From Cryptomeria japonica (taxonomy: Eukaryota > Streptophyta > Pinopsida > Cupressales > Cupressaceae): a stretch of DNA of 64,000 nt. This document shows, piece by piece, positions 10,061 to 22,131 of this stretch. The stretch spans positions 618,632,476-618,696,475 of the forward strand of contig NC_081408.1 in NCBI RefSeq assembly GCF_030272615.1. The letters run 5' to 3'. The position numbers and the translations under genes are program-made. Below the pieces are notes generated by a model. It saw only the letters and a list, made by a program, of their open reading frames with translations, was not told where the DNA came from and made no database searches. Each line of letters opens with the position of its first letter. Position 1 is the first letter of the stretch.

Positions 10061-12228
10061 GAATATTAATGTAGTAGTGTTAGTGTGTTCACATGGAGGA
10101 ATCCTTATCCATCCCAAAGAAAAATAAAAGGAAGTTGTTAATATAGTCTTATAAATAACTTGAGAGTATAACAAACATTCAGAGTGTCAATGAAAGACAT
10201 GACTCAAAATGAGAAGTAGGAGGGAGTTAGAAAGCCCTTCAAATTCATTCAAAGTGGTTAACATTAACTTGGATAGGTAGTAGATAGTAATTTTTTTGAG
10301 AATGATTAAAAAATAGGAAATTATTGTAGGACATTAGTGCGTGATGATAGAGTCCAAATAGTTTCAACTCTAGAAAGAGCCAAAAAGACAATTGTAACAT
10401 TAATTTTAATGGAAGGGACCACAAGAGATAGGGACTAGGAACTTATGGGAAAAGTTTAATGCAAGAACTAAAATGCAACCAAGAAAACACTAGAGAGGGA
10501 GACACCAAAGTGAGTTCAAAACATAATGAATAATTGTATGGTATGGAATTTCCTCAATTACACCAACCTTATCCAAGAAATGGCGCATTAGGAGTAAAAT
10601 AAAATGAAAACAAGACAAGATGATGGAGGAAATGCAAGACTGATTGAATTATATCATGAAAACCAATTATAATCTATCGACAACATGCGGGCTACAAGAT
10701 TCGTCTCATTGACTTGAACACATACATGCTCCAATTATAGTATTGGACAACTTTGGACCTCTTATTCTCAAGATAGATCTTCTCTATTCTGAAAACTAAA
10801 TTCTACAAGCTTAACTACATCGATTTATATGATCTAGAGGGATCCATGTCAGCCCAAGAAGAATCAAATGACGATGAACAAAATGAAATGTGTAAACCAT
10901 CAGGTTTGCCTCTACCAATGAGAATCCTTTAGAAAATCCAAAGGATGAAGTGTGGACCAAAGGAAAGGTTGACCACACACCAAGGAACGTTGGAACAATG
11001 AACTAAAGCTTCCCAAGCTATGGAAAGGATGCACATGATTTACCAATAGTAGAATAGGTCCAAGCGGTTCTGGTGTTCTAAGCCAGAAAACTGTCTTGGA
11101 ATCCAGAAGCGATAACTTGCCAGAAAAAGATCCAAACGTCCCATGGACTAGGAGTAAGGAAGATAATCACGTCCACAAGTAAAATCGCTCCGCAAGATCC
11201 GGTGAGCAAATGCAAGAATATACAAAAAGAAATGCTGAAACTGCAAAACAAGAAACAAACTGAAAAGAAATGTTTTTGGTTGATGCAAGATTACCAAGAA
11301 CCAAGGATGCTCCTACATCAAGAAACTAGAGGTTTTTATAGCCAACCTCAACAACTACTCATGTGCTTTGTTTTATAGATACAAGCTTTCTTAAAACCAC
11401 CAAGTGGCATTACATAAACCACATGCATCTAAATTATGAGCTAACACAACCACGTCTCCCTCAATTTTTTTTAGCTAATTTTTCTTGATTGGTATTAAAT
11501 ATTCTTAATATAAAATATTCAATATTTAAAATTCACATTAAATATTTTTGCCACTATTAGAACATGTAAGTGGTCCTAAAATGTCTACCTCATGTGATGC
11601 ATGCATCCATACATTCACTAGGAACTAGCACTTTCTTTTGATTTCAACTTATTTTTGAATGGGAGTTGATCAATAAAATAAGAAGTGCAACACTACATTA
11701 ATAAGAAATTTTGACAAAACATCATAAAACAATCCATCTAGATTTTCAAAATTTCAAGCAAAAAATTTCATCAAGAAGTTTGAATATCTTATCTAGATTC
11801 TCTTTCTTACACAAGAATTTTTCTTAGGTAACACTTACAGTTGTTGAAAAAGATATGTCATCTCAAGTTTCGAAATGTGAGTAGTCCAAATGTTAGTGCT
11901 TCTACTAAACATATTTCTTCTGTGTGACTATGCCAATATTTATACATTAAATTATAAACATTTAATCAAATATATAATTATATAAATTACTATTGGTGTA
12001 ACCATTCCACCTCTTTTAGGTGCAAGCACTAGTTAGTACTATTGCCATAAAAGTTTTGGTCTTTTGAGGTGTTTCTCACTATGAGGAACAATTTTTAATT
12101 CTTTATTTGGTAACATCTATCAAGATCAAAATGTACCTTTTTTTATTTATTTATTATTTTTTCAATTTAATTAATATTTATCTAAAAAAGTACAATTAAT
12201 TATACATTTTGATTTTTGGATAGACAAT
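10061..12228. other. Intergenic, repeat-like; no gene seen
   Basis: No credible ORF in any frame. The part around 11240-11320 ends GGATGCTCCTACATCA and matches the end of the solo LTR at 13098 over roughly 80 bp, so it is probably the edge of a diverged, truncated LTR of the same family. I could not define its other end or a target duplication. Confidence 0.45.
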
Positions 12229-13098
12229 TGATGAGGGAACAACTTGAGAAATAGAAAAAAAACAGTAAATTGCAATAAAAGACTCAAAAGATTTTATTAT
12301 TATTATCTACAAACATGTGAAATACAAATATGCTAACATGCAAATACAAATCTAGAGGAATAAACCTCACAGGCTGCAATACAACAACTTATAGAGTTTT
12401 CTGGAAAACCCTTACAATTCAAAAACACAACTCCCAAACTCACATCCCAAAAACTAACTCATCAGTTTCCTCAATGAGTCCTACATAGCCTTTTCCCATC
12501 TTGGTGCCAAAATTATAATTTAGTAAATTACCACTTTGGCGAACAATTGCCAAAACATTGAATTGCAAACACAAAAATACAACCAGATTTGAAAATTGAA
12601 ACTTTTTGAAAAAATGCCCAACTTCTAGTAGCCATAACTTTTGATCTGAGAATCAGATTTACGAACCGTTTGAAGCGTCGGAAAGATATTTGAGTTTAGA
12701 ATATGATAAGTATCTGTTTCGCCAATTATTGCCATTTTCGGGCCCGTTCGATACCGTTTAATGCCACAAATCTGGCTTGGAAGATTTTTTATTTTTTTTC
12801 TTCAGAAAATTGAAACTTTAATAACTTTCAAACCGTTAATTATTTTGACCCGATTCTTTCGCCAATGAGCTTACTTTTCCTTCCTTAATCTTCATGTAAA
12901 ATTTGGGCTCCATTTTCCTTCAAATAAAAACCTGCTATTTTGGGCAGTCAACAAGATAAAGCAGCTTGACAATTATGAGAGTTGGAATCTTTTATTCATC
13001 CAAATGGGTATCCAGAATTGAAAAAAAATAAAATGAAAACAAAACAAAAAAGAAATATTTCTGGGTGATGCCTTACACCACTGGATGCTCCTGCATCA
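12229..13098 (-). mobile_element. Solo LTR, 870 bp, with 5-bp target duplication
   Basis: The block starts TGATGAGGGAAC and ends GGATGCTCCTGCATCA (TG...CA with TGATGnAGG inverted ends). It is flanked on both sides by ACAAT (12224-12228 and 13099-13103). No internal region or second LTR is present, so this is what remains after LTR-LTR recombination. The text around 12615-12680 resembles plant Ty3/gypsy LTRs. Orientation (minus, starting TGATGCAGGAGCATCC) is a guess from LTR style. Confidence 0.8.
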
Positions 13099-13103
13099 AC
13101 AAT

Positions 13104-13930
13104 TCATCTTTATTTAGTGTTATTGATGATGGTATAATTGAAATTATGGTGTATGTTTAATCCACATAAATTTTTTATGTTATCTAGTTTGCAATGCACT
13201 TTTACCAATTCTAATTGTTACCTAGTTGTTGTAATGATGTGTTGAGTCTCTGACATGGTATTGTCTATTCAAATATTAGAATGTACATTTTATCATATTT
13301 ATTTATTAATTAAAATTTATAATGTGACATGTTTTATTATTATTATTTAATTATTAATTATGGTCAAATGTGTAATATGATGTGGATAGATGTTTCCCTC
13401 ATATATGGTCTAATTGTGGAAGAGGAGAATATTATGATAAGTAACACTTCGATGAAATGTATAACTTAATCAAAAGGATTCAATGGGTAATAGTTTAGAT
13501 AACCACAATGGAGAGTAAAGATCCATGACCAATTATATTACATAGGAAGGCAAAGTCATCTATAGTGTAATTGTCGGTGGTACCTTGTTGCGAGTAGTCA
13601 AAAGCTTCCTTAATTACTAGAGCTTGGGCTTGTCAATGTGTGTAGCCTCTTGAATTGAATGAGTGTGCCCAATTATGGATGTGTGTTGTATGGGTGTATA
13701 TGTATGTGAATGCCATTTATGTATTAGTTTATGTCTTGACATAAAATAAACTATATTACTACCACCAAGCTTGGTTTAGCAAGACAACTTGTATTCATTG
13801 ATTGCTATTGATGCTCTCCAATCACCACATCTTATTGGAATCTTGTGAGGCAAGGACCTTATCATGAAAATGGTCGAGTTGAAAAGAAACTACAATACGA
13901 CCTACACAAAATCGTTGAGACAAACTTTGC
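13104..13930. other. Intergenic with a dispersed repeat
   Basis: No ORF. The segment 13228-13370 (GTAATGATGTGTTGAGTCTC, GTATTGTCTATTCAA and the AT-rich tail) is recognisably similar to 43350-43490 across the A element, and more weakly to about 12100-12210. Confidence 0.4.
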
Positions 13931-14215
13931 TATATTTTTCCCATCTCTAAAAATGATGGGAGTGTGTTCATCTGCCTACCATTACTAAGGAATGATATGG
14001 TGAAATTTGGCAAGCCGCTTTATGAGTTTTAACATATAATATATAAAATATTTTAAATTAATTAGAATAAAATTTAGCTGCTACCTATTCTCTAGTACTT
14101 TAATTTTGAAGAAGTTTGATTTAGGCTATCTAGTTCGATGAGTTCCTTCTAGTTCTCAAGCCAAGTCTTTTCATGAGATTAATAGGGTTGGCAAATGTTC
14201 CTCTTTCTTTATGGA
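13931..14215 (+). pseudogene. BAHD 3'-end relic, copy 1
   Basis: From 13931 to the stop at 14030 the sequence encodes the last 30 or so residues of a BAHD enzyme (NDGSVFICLPLL, MVKFGKPLYEF, stop), close to the C-terminus of the intact gene. The similarity then continues about 185 bp into the 3' untranslated region (TTAATAGGGTTGGCAAATGTT is shared). Nothing of the upstream gene is present. This is a genomic duplicate rather than a retrocopy, since flanking noncoding sequence is shared and no poly(A) is seen. Confidence 0.8.
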
Positions 14216-14288
14216 TCCGTTTAAAGTAAATTAAGATGGTTCTTAAAAAAATAATCATAGGAAAGTTGTGTTTATTTACCTATTGGTT

Positions 14289-14996
14289 GTGACAATAATG
14301 GTTTGGTTCACTTCCTTTTTTCTCTTACTATAAGATTTGGTACTAATAATTATATGGAGGCTTTTCTATTCTTGTGACTTTGGAAATAAATTATTTGTTG
14401 GATGGATTCCATGATTTTGATTTTTCTTTTGCACAAAGGAAATTTTGATTAATCTTCTTAATAGTCGCAATCTTTTCTCAAGCAAATTAGGTCTTGCATG
14501 AAAATTTGATTCTTATATCTTTTATTTGTATTCCTTGTGAAATTTGGCAAGCTAATTTATGAGATTTAATATATGTTATAAAATATTTAAAATTCATTAG
14601 AATAAAATTTGGGTAATATTTTTATTTTAAAGAAATTTGACTTGGGTCATCTAGTTGGATAGATTTTTTCTAGTTCTCAGGTCAAGTCATTTCATTATAT
14701 TGTCTTGGTTGGTAAATGTCCCCCTTTCCTTTTGGGTGTTTTAAAAATATATAACGATGGTTCTTAAAAAAGTAATATTTGGAAAGATGGGTTTGGTTGT
14801 ATTAAGTGACACAATAATGGTTTGGTTCCATTACTTTTTTTTCTTATCAAAAGTTTTGGTACTAATAATTATATGGAGGTTTGTGCTATTCTTTTGAAGC
14901 TAGATAGGTGTCACAATAGTGGTTTGGTTCACTTCCTTTTTTTCTTATTAAAAGTTTTGGTACTAATAATTATATGGAGGCTTGTGCTATCCTTTT
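14289..14996. repeat. Three copies of an 87-bp repeat
   Basis: Copies at about 14289-14375, 14808-14895 and 14910-14996 share AATGGTTTGGTTC and GGTACTAATAATTATATGGAGG. The outer pair belong to a larger duplication of roughly 540 bp that also carries the BAHD relics; the third is a local tandem copy. The 84-codon plus-strand ORF at 14822-15076 is an accident of this repeat. Confidence 0.75.
14537..14735 (+). pseudogene. BAHD 3'-end relic, copy 2
   Basis: A second, more decayed copy: GTGAAATTTGGCAAGCTAAT and TTATGAG, followed by the same 3' flank order as copy 1 (ATAAAATTTGGGTA, TTGACTTGGGTCATCTAG, GGTAAATGTCCCC). Together with copy 1 and the repeat copies it defines a tandem duplication with a unit of about 540 bp. 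Sequence near 15236-15300 again resembles the flank of the functional gene (7640-7690). Confidence 0.7.
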
Positions 14997-15430
14997 TTTT
15001 CTTTAGCACAAGGATTTTTGATGAATCTTATTGGCAATTGACGTCTTTTCTAAAGAAAATTATATGTCTTGCATGAAATTTTGACTCTATCGCTTTGATT
15101 CATATTCCTTGTGAATGGTATGTTGTTGGATTTTGTATTGCCAAATCAATTTTAAATTCTACCCATAGATGAAATGTTTCAAATTGGGAGTCACCATCTC
15201 TTGATCATATTCAAATTTTCATCAACTTCTACAATATGATATGGGTCGATCATTGTTATTATTTCTATATCAAAGTTTGACTTCTGAAATTTATATTTCC
15301 TTTTAGATATTGGTTGTTAATATTTAGTGGAAATACTCTTTGAATCTTATTTCTTTAGATTGTAGTGATTTCTATTATCATTCAAAAATATTCATATAGT
15401 CTTTTCTAACTTCTTAATTTATGCACTTAT

Positions 15431-16173
15431 TGTTGGATATGGTTGGCCATTGCTACTGCTAGGATATGTTGTTGTCATTGATGTCAACATATTTCTGTGA
15501 TTCATTCTGGTGTGATTGGAAATATTTTTTGATCCAGTTTTGTTGATCACTGTTTTGCAGAGTCCGGTATTTCCTCTGGTATATTTTGGTGTGATCAAAT
15601 CTTGTTCTGAGACTTTAGGATATTGTATGGGATGATCTTGTGTATCTTAATTTTAGATGGTTCACGATTTGGTGTTCTGCAAGTTTCTTCATGACAGTTG
15701 ATGATTGGTCATGTTTTTGAGCTTACAGATGTTGACAGATGAAAATTTGAATAGTGGTGTTGGTGCAACTGTTTCGAATGATTCCAATGTGCTTGTTGGT
15801 GTTTCCTAGTCATGTCCTATTTGTTTTGGCAATCCACATTCATCGTTATGCGATTTTCTTGTGATTTCTATGAACCGATGATGATTTTCGTGTTATGCAG
15901 TATTTCTTGTGGTGTAGTGTGTTGAGGTTATCTTGGCATGATTTTTGGTGGAGTTCATCATCTAGGAATTTGATTTAGGTTCATTTTATGCTATGAAAAT
16001 CATTATATTGGTCTAGTGGTCGATCTTTGTATTGTGTGATGTAATTTTGTAATTGTGAGTTCAGGTTTAGGGTTTAGTCAACCTTGTTATCAAGGTTGAT
16101 GATTTGTATATACAGGTGATATATTCTTGTAATTTGGGTATCTATATTGTGTCTGCATTATCAGAGAGATATG
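15431..16173 (+). repeat. 5' LTR of element A, left part
   Basis: Aligns with 41931 onward of the 3' LTR (shared TTGTTGGATATGGTTGG, TGTCAACATATT and GTATCTATATTGTGT-type blocks). It is cut at 16173 by element B and resumes at 26153. Confidence 0.9.
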
Positions 16174-17313
16174 TGTTAGGCCCAATATAGAAAGCTAATG
16201 TACTAAGAGGGGAGGGGTGAATCAGTACTTCAAAAGTTTTCTTCAATAATAACTTTACTGTTATGCATAGACCGAATAGTGCAGTAACATAATATAAAGC
16301 TAAAACAAATAGATAACAATCATACATGATTCACTCCATAACACATATATTTTGGTTACGCAGAAACTCTTGGTTAGAGAGAAAAACTGCGGTGGGGATG
16401 GCACCCACAACTTCACTACTACAATAATAAAGAGTGCTCGGTTAGAGATACATGTATATCTATTTCTGATAGCATACCCTATTAGGAGTAACAAGATCTG
16501 TTAGATCTACCTTGCTAAAGGATTTTACAACACTTCATCTAAATGTTGCACCTGGTTAGAGGCTTTACAATTTATAGACTTGATTAGAGTCTTTTACCTT
16601 GTTAAAGGTTTCTCTTACAACTTCAAAATATTACAATAGAATCATTACAAATATCTACAACTTTACATCTGGAATGTTATAGCAGATTCTATGTGCTCAG
16701 AATAGATTACCTTGCTTATAGCATACCTCGGTAACCCATATAGTAACTCGGTAAACCCTTTTGTTTACTCTGTTCTATGACTATTCTCTAAAAACCTTCT
16801 CGGTGACCTCTGTGTCTCTATAACAGTCTTCTTACACTCATGCACACACCTTTTTAACTCTTAACTCATGCTGTATAAATAGATCTCTTATGACGGTGAT
16901 CCAATTCATTGCTTCGATCTTACAAACACGACTTATTGAATGAATAGCCCTGCAAAATATTTCATTGGTTAGATGACCTTGAAATCATACACAATCTTCA
17001 AGTGCAGTCATTAATGTGATAACGGTTAGATGTGCCTCGATCTTGTAACACGTTTTCATATGCATGTCCAGGTTCAATGAATCTGGTAACACGTTTCACT
17101 CGGTGTATATCAACTCGGTGTGTCATCTTTGTTGCTCGGTAGACATGTAAAGATACTCAGTAGACAGCTCAATGTATACTGCGTTCTGTGACTGCTTTCT
17201 TCTGTAACTGACTAGACTATGCATACAGACTGAATATTTTGGTAATAGTAACCGACTAGAGTATATAGTATAACTTTGACATAAAACTAATGGCAATCTG
17301 ATAAGTAGTAACA
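16174..17313 (-). repeat. 3' LTR of element B
   Basis: 1,140 bp, TGTTA...TAACA ends. It pairs with 25008-26147, differing by roughly 4-6% in the parts compared by eye, mostly transitions. CTCGGT recurs often. Confidence 0.92.
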
Positions 17314-17697
17314 ATCTCCCCTTTTGACATTAGTTGAGATGTTTGACAAAAACTACTTTCAAAGTTATAACTCAAAAAATCTATATACTTGCAAAATTGA
17401 TTATACTGATAGTATATACAATAGTCAATAATATAATATATCAGATATACTCCCCTTATCAATATACTGTACAAAACTCTGATTTTGCATGCTCGGTGAT
17501 CTGTTCTGTACTTTGCTTACTGTCCTGTACACTGCTCGGTTCACTGTTCTTGGATACTCTGCTCAGTATACTCCCCCTATATACTATACTCTGAATACTA
17601 TACCATTCTCTCAATATTGTATCACTCCCCAAATATATTGAATTACTCCCCAAAGACTGTATCATATTACTCCCCCTTTTTGACAAACATCAAAAAC

Positions 17698-20600
17698 TTA
17701 ACTACCATTCAGGGGTGGTAACTGGTCAAAAATGGATTTGTACTTGGTCCGGGCATTGGTGAGAGCGACAGAGAGTGCATCCTTTACACTATCCATTAAA
17801 TAATTATGCACTTGAATATCAGCCAATAGTGATATTAAGCCATTTAGAGTGCTTCCCTCTTGAGTAGTAGATAAGTATGTGGCTCGGTTGATCTGTTCTT
17901 GGACGGATGAAAGATGAGGAGGGAATAATGTTTGAAGTATCATTATGTCCATCCTGATCTTGTGTTCTTCATTTCTTAAGTCCAATTGTTGAGCCATGAG
18001 TTGTTGTAACCTTGTATAAAAATTCTGAACTGAATTTGGCTCGGTGGTCAACTTGCTTGAGAGATCGGTGATCTCTTTCTCAATTGCCTCTATTTTATTC
18101 TTAATGTCTTTAATGAATAAAGAAAATGTCTAGAGTTTCTGAAATAAATAATGAATGTGCTTGAGTTGAGGAGTCAACTCAGCAATAAATTTGACAAGTT
18201 TAACTTTGCCAATAGCTATAGCTTTTTGTACCTCTTCTATCATTTTGGCAGTGAGCTCTTTGTCTTTTAGCTTGCTCAAATACTCTGATGCATCTACTCC
18301 AGATGTCTCTATCTTTGTTAGGAGTTCATCCAGTTGAATGTGGATGGCTACATCATTTGATACTGTAGCTTAAGGTAGCATATCTATTAGGAGTGCTTTT
18401 ACCTTCTGAAGTACTTTATTTTTCTTTTGAATGGCCATTTGCTTCTCTTGTTCGGCCTTTGCTTTGCACAATTCACCGAAATCAATGTGTGCTTGCCCCT
18501 TTAATTCTGCTATGTCTACATTGGGCAACACTATTGGTTTTGACAAATCAACTTTAAAACTATGCTTCTTCATCTTCTTTTCTTTACCTTTCACCGATGG
18601 AACTAAGACAATGGCTTGTGAGGCTTGATGACCCTCGGTAGGTTGCTCGGTAGAGGCAACACTTTGATCGGTTCCTTTAGCCTTTGTAGAGTCCTTCAAT
18701 GTCTCGGTACTTGGTGTCTCAGTTGCAACAGTCTCAGTGTTAGAAGGTGCTTGAGATGTGTGTTCTTGAGTAGTACCTTCTCCTGCTGTAGACTTGTGAC
18801 CTTCAGTGCCTTGATCTGTATCCTGAGGGGTTTCAGTTGAGACAGGTTCCTTGACCAGTGGATAAGGTTGAACTTGTTCCAAGACTGATTCACTAGATAC
18901 AAGTTTTGCATATGTAGTGCCTTCTATCATTTCCTATTCCGATGCCTCTGAATCCATGACATCTTCATCTATTTGTATAGTGTCAGTAGGGTCTCGTTCG
19001 GTAGCATCAGGACCTTGCTCGGTGAAATCAGGATCGTGCTTAGTGACATCAACGATTTCAACTATAGCTTACTCACCGACATCCTTGATTTTGAAGATTT
19101 CCTGCCACTTTGCTTTTGTCTCCTTTTCAACTTCGATAAATAGCCCATTCATCAGTTTTAAGGCTCTTTGTTTGACAAGAAACTTTGAATTGTAGGTTGC
19201 CAGATGTTCTTTTATTTCAACGACTGACATGTCAGGAAATAAATGAACTAGACTTCTCTCTCTAATTTGTTTCTCTGAGTCCATTGCATACTTCCACCTA
19301 TTACAATATGCAAATACAGTTCATTTGGAAGTGACTTAGCTAGTTCCAATGGAGCTAACCGGAACTTTAGAAGTGTGCAGATGACAGCTTCTTCAATTTG
19401 TCTCTTTTCATCATTGTTCTTGGTTTCATACTTGACATATCTAAATCCTCCAAATCCACCATATTCTTTCATATTAGCATAGAAGTTTTCAACACTATGT
19501 ATATTTACCTTCTTCCTCTTGACAATCTGGAATTTGCTTGCATCTTTTGATTCGGTATCACTCGACTCTTTTGCCAAAATGAGTCTCCAAGTGGATTTCT
19601 TGTATGTCTTTGTTACCTTGGGAGCAGTAACACTCTTTGTCTTCTTATTTGGTGAGGCTGCAGATGCTCTAGTGTTAGGTCACTTTGGAAGTGGAGTCGG
19701 TGAGGCCTTTGATGTGTCCTGTTTCTTTCTCTTCAACACTTTACCCTTAGGCAATTCAGTGCTCAATGTTATAGCTACCTCTTGGGCTTTAGATTCCTCT
19801 TCGGTAATGGCAATGGTGCCTTTGACAAGTGTACAGAAAGAGTCTTCTCCGAATTTTTCTGACAATGCCTTTATCATTTTTTATGCCTTTCTTGTAGCTT
19901 TGGGTACTACAATACTCATTTTTACCTTTTCCTTTACTTCCTCATAGGTACCATACCTCAGCTCGGTAGCATGTCTAGGCAATGTAAGAAATGCATCAAT
20001 TTGTTGTTTTGTGATGTCAAAATCAATCTCGTAACCCATCGGTGACAAAGATTGAGTCCTTGGTTCCACAACATTCACATAACAGTAATCAGTGTCAACT
20101 TCAAAACATATATCATTTTTGTATTTCTCTACTAGCTAGGGTGGAATCCTATATCTATTATGCATTTTCTCTTGAAATTTACTGAAGTAATCATCCATGA
20201 TATCATTGAAATTATCTCCTAACTTCTTAATGGAGTCATTAATCTGATGGGTGATTGGTCGGTGTAGCTCCCAAACAACTTTACAGACTGATGGAAAGAA
20301 TTTTTCAAAGTAGAAAAATATGCATACTAGTAATGATCAAAACTTTAGAGTATTAGCCGAGTTGTTCTTCTTCGGCTTCTTGATGGTGTTCAGATTTTCA
20401 AATAGGTTCTTCAACAATACCTCACATAGGTCAATTTTCATTCCCTTTTTCACAATTTTTTATGCCAGGTCTACTGCTGCACAGGGAACACTGTTTTCCC
20501 TTGCCGATTGGAAGAAACAGTAGCCCATTACTCTAATGGAAAATTTTAGTTCTTCATCGGTGACATTATTCAGTTTCAATCCTCTACAATCAGATTCCAC

Positions 20601-21080
20601 TCCGGTTAAACTGATCAATTCCTTTTGTGATATCATCTTCTGGGCTTGGGCATGATCATAGATAGGGTAACTGGTAATCAGATGAATGATTTTCTTAGTA
20701 ATCTTAAATGGTTGCTCTTCTAGCCACATGAAATCATTGTGAACTCTGCTCAGAACAAACTTGACCCACTGGGGTTTGAACACATGGGGATAGGTTAGGG
20801 CTTTAGTTAATCCCTTGATTTTGATGTGCTCATACTTGCTATTCAATTTACCATCGATACACAGCTCATAATAGGTGTCTCTGATTTCAACATGACCGAG
20901 TTCTTCAACACAACATTTGGTGAAGAATCTCACATCCTCGACTAGTAACACTCTATCTGGGATGAGTGAAAAGGTGGTTTTGTCATTCGGTTCAGAAGTG
21001 ACTTTGGGAGTCAAAGAGTATTTTAGTGAGGGCTTCTCTACATTCTTGACAACTATGGGATCTTGGATCTTGGGCGCCAT
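17698..21080 (-). pseudogene. Element B ORF2: large unknown protein (about 1,100 codons)
   Basis: The ATG at 21080 opens a frame that continues to about 19280, shifts once, and continues to 17698. Stops at expected Gln or Arg positions interrupt it (after AAVDLA, TLKF, RIPP, TRKA, PLPK, KDVGE, DMLP and FQKL, among others). I do not recognise the protein. The N-terminal 350 residues are globular, with a block containing VLSRVHNDFMWLE, KIIHLITSYP and VMGYCFF that is clearly homologous to element C ORF2. A lysine-rich basic stretch follows, then a Ser/Thr/Glu-rich low-complexity segment (about 18660-18900), then heptad-like coiled coils to the C-terminus. It is too large and has the wrong motifs to be Gag or Pol. 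The homology between B, C and D shows selection acted on it in the past. Confidence 0.65.
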
Positions 21081-21249
21081 TGTAGATTTCAGATAAAAAC
21101 TAGCAAAGAGTCCTTAGGGTTTCAGGATTTCAAACGACAGATGCTTTATACTTAGATAAGATCAATAAACCATCTTAACGATGTGTTGAGATTGATGTAA
21201 ATACCTTGAATTTTCTTTGTAGGAGGTTTGATTGCCTTAGATTCACTTG

Positions 21250-21310
21250 CTCTGCTTTCTCGAAAACTTGGTAAGTGAAAATGACCGCGAAAATGCTTTT
21301 AAGTACACAA
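21250..21310 (-). promoter_or_regulatory. Conserved promoter-like block before ORF2 of B
   Basis: Minus strand: a TATA-like ACTTAAAAGCATTTT about 220 bp before the ORF2 ATG, followed by TCATTTTCACTTA and a TTCTCGA-type stretch. The same order occurs before ORF2 of element C (62171-62225), although the sequence between this block and the ATG is not conserved. Confidence 0.45.
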
Positions 21311-21419
21311 AATACCTTATCGAGCAATGTAGAGAATATGGTGAAGTTTGAAGGGAAATGGAGTCAAGATAAAGAAGATATGGCGAAAAAAAAGAAAAAA
21401 ATTTACTCTTTTTTTTTTT

Positions 21420-21545
21420 TTAACCCTAGATTTAACAGAACATAAACCCTAAATTTAATAGAACAGAAACCCTAAATTTAACAAAACAGAAACCCTAGAT
21501 TTAACAGAGCAGACAAAAACCCTAGATTTAATAGAGCAAATTGTC
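21420..21545 (-). repeat. Array of five telo-box-like repeats
   Basis: Five copies of AACCCTA(G/A)ATTTAA spaced about 25 bp apart (TAGGGTTT on the sense strand of B), 340-460 bp before the ORF2 ATG. AAACCCTA is the plant telo-box, found in promoters of translation-related genes and matching the plant telomere unit. This is an interstitial array, not a telomere. Confidence 0.7.
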
Positions 21546-21570
21546 GCACTAAACAGAATAAAATAAAAAT

Positions 21571-21938
21571 GTCAAAGGTCCGGATTTCTGATTGTCTAGA
21601 TAGACAAGAGCATACTCTCCTACTTTCACACTTTCCTGCAGGCGGACGGATTATATTTAAACAGAGCAGATAACAGGAAATAAATAAATTAAATTCAAAC
21701 TACAGTTAGCGCATAAACTTTTCAGACAGATTAACAAAGCAGACAGTAACACTACACAGATACAAAGGTGTCAAAGGTCCGGATTTCTGATTGTCTAGAT
21801 AGACAAGAGCATACTCTCCTATTTTCACACTTTCCTGCGGTCAGTGCATACAGTCGTGCTAAACATAATAGAAAACTGAAAAGTTTGGATTTCTGATTGT
21901 CTATATAGACAAGAGCATACTCTCCTACTTTCGCACAG
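21571..21938. repeat. Three copies of a palindrome-centred repeat in B
   Basis: Copies near 21571-21645, 21770-21840 and 21878-21938 share GGATTTCTGATTGTCTA and ACAAGAGCATACTCTCCTA. The centre TTGTCTATATAGACAA is a perfect 16-bp palindrome in the third copy, and one base off in the others. They are noncoding and lie between ORF1 and ORF2. Confidence 0.8.
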
Positions 21939-22097
21939 ATTATACTAAAACAGAACAGACAACAAATCAAATAACAAATCAGATAACAGAGTTGTCGTCC
22001 TGCAACAGAAACAGAAAAAAAAGAAAGAAACAAAACAAAATAAGGAGGAGCTATCGCGCAAGAATGCAGAGCCACGATTCTGGAACCTGCGAAAAAG

Positions 22098-22099
<2 letters not shown>

Positions 22100-22126
<27 letters not shown>
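22100..22126. repeat. (AT)n microsatellite
   Basis: A pure AT dinucleotide run of about 13 units between ORF1 and ORF2 of B. Confidence 0.9.

Positions 22127-22131
<5 letters not shown>

Noticed and set aside
10620-11320. A second complete solo LTR of the 12229-13098 family
   Set aside because: Only one end (near 11320) matches; the candidate other end near TGATGGAGG has no matching target duplication.
14822-15076. 84-codon plus-strand ORF
   Set aside because: Created by a local 87-bp tandem repeat; hydrophobic low-complexity sequence only.
17698-21080. Stop codon reassignment or RNA editing to explain the many in-frame stops
   Set aside because: The BAHD gene uses normal codons, stops occur with all three stop codons, and methylated-C deamination in dead retroelements explains the pattern more simply.
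21420-21545. True telomere or chromosome end
   Set aside because: Only five spaced units inside a retroelement, flanked on both sides by element sequence.
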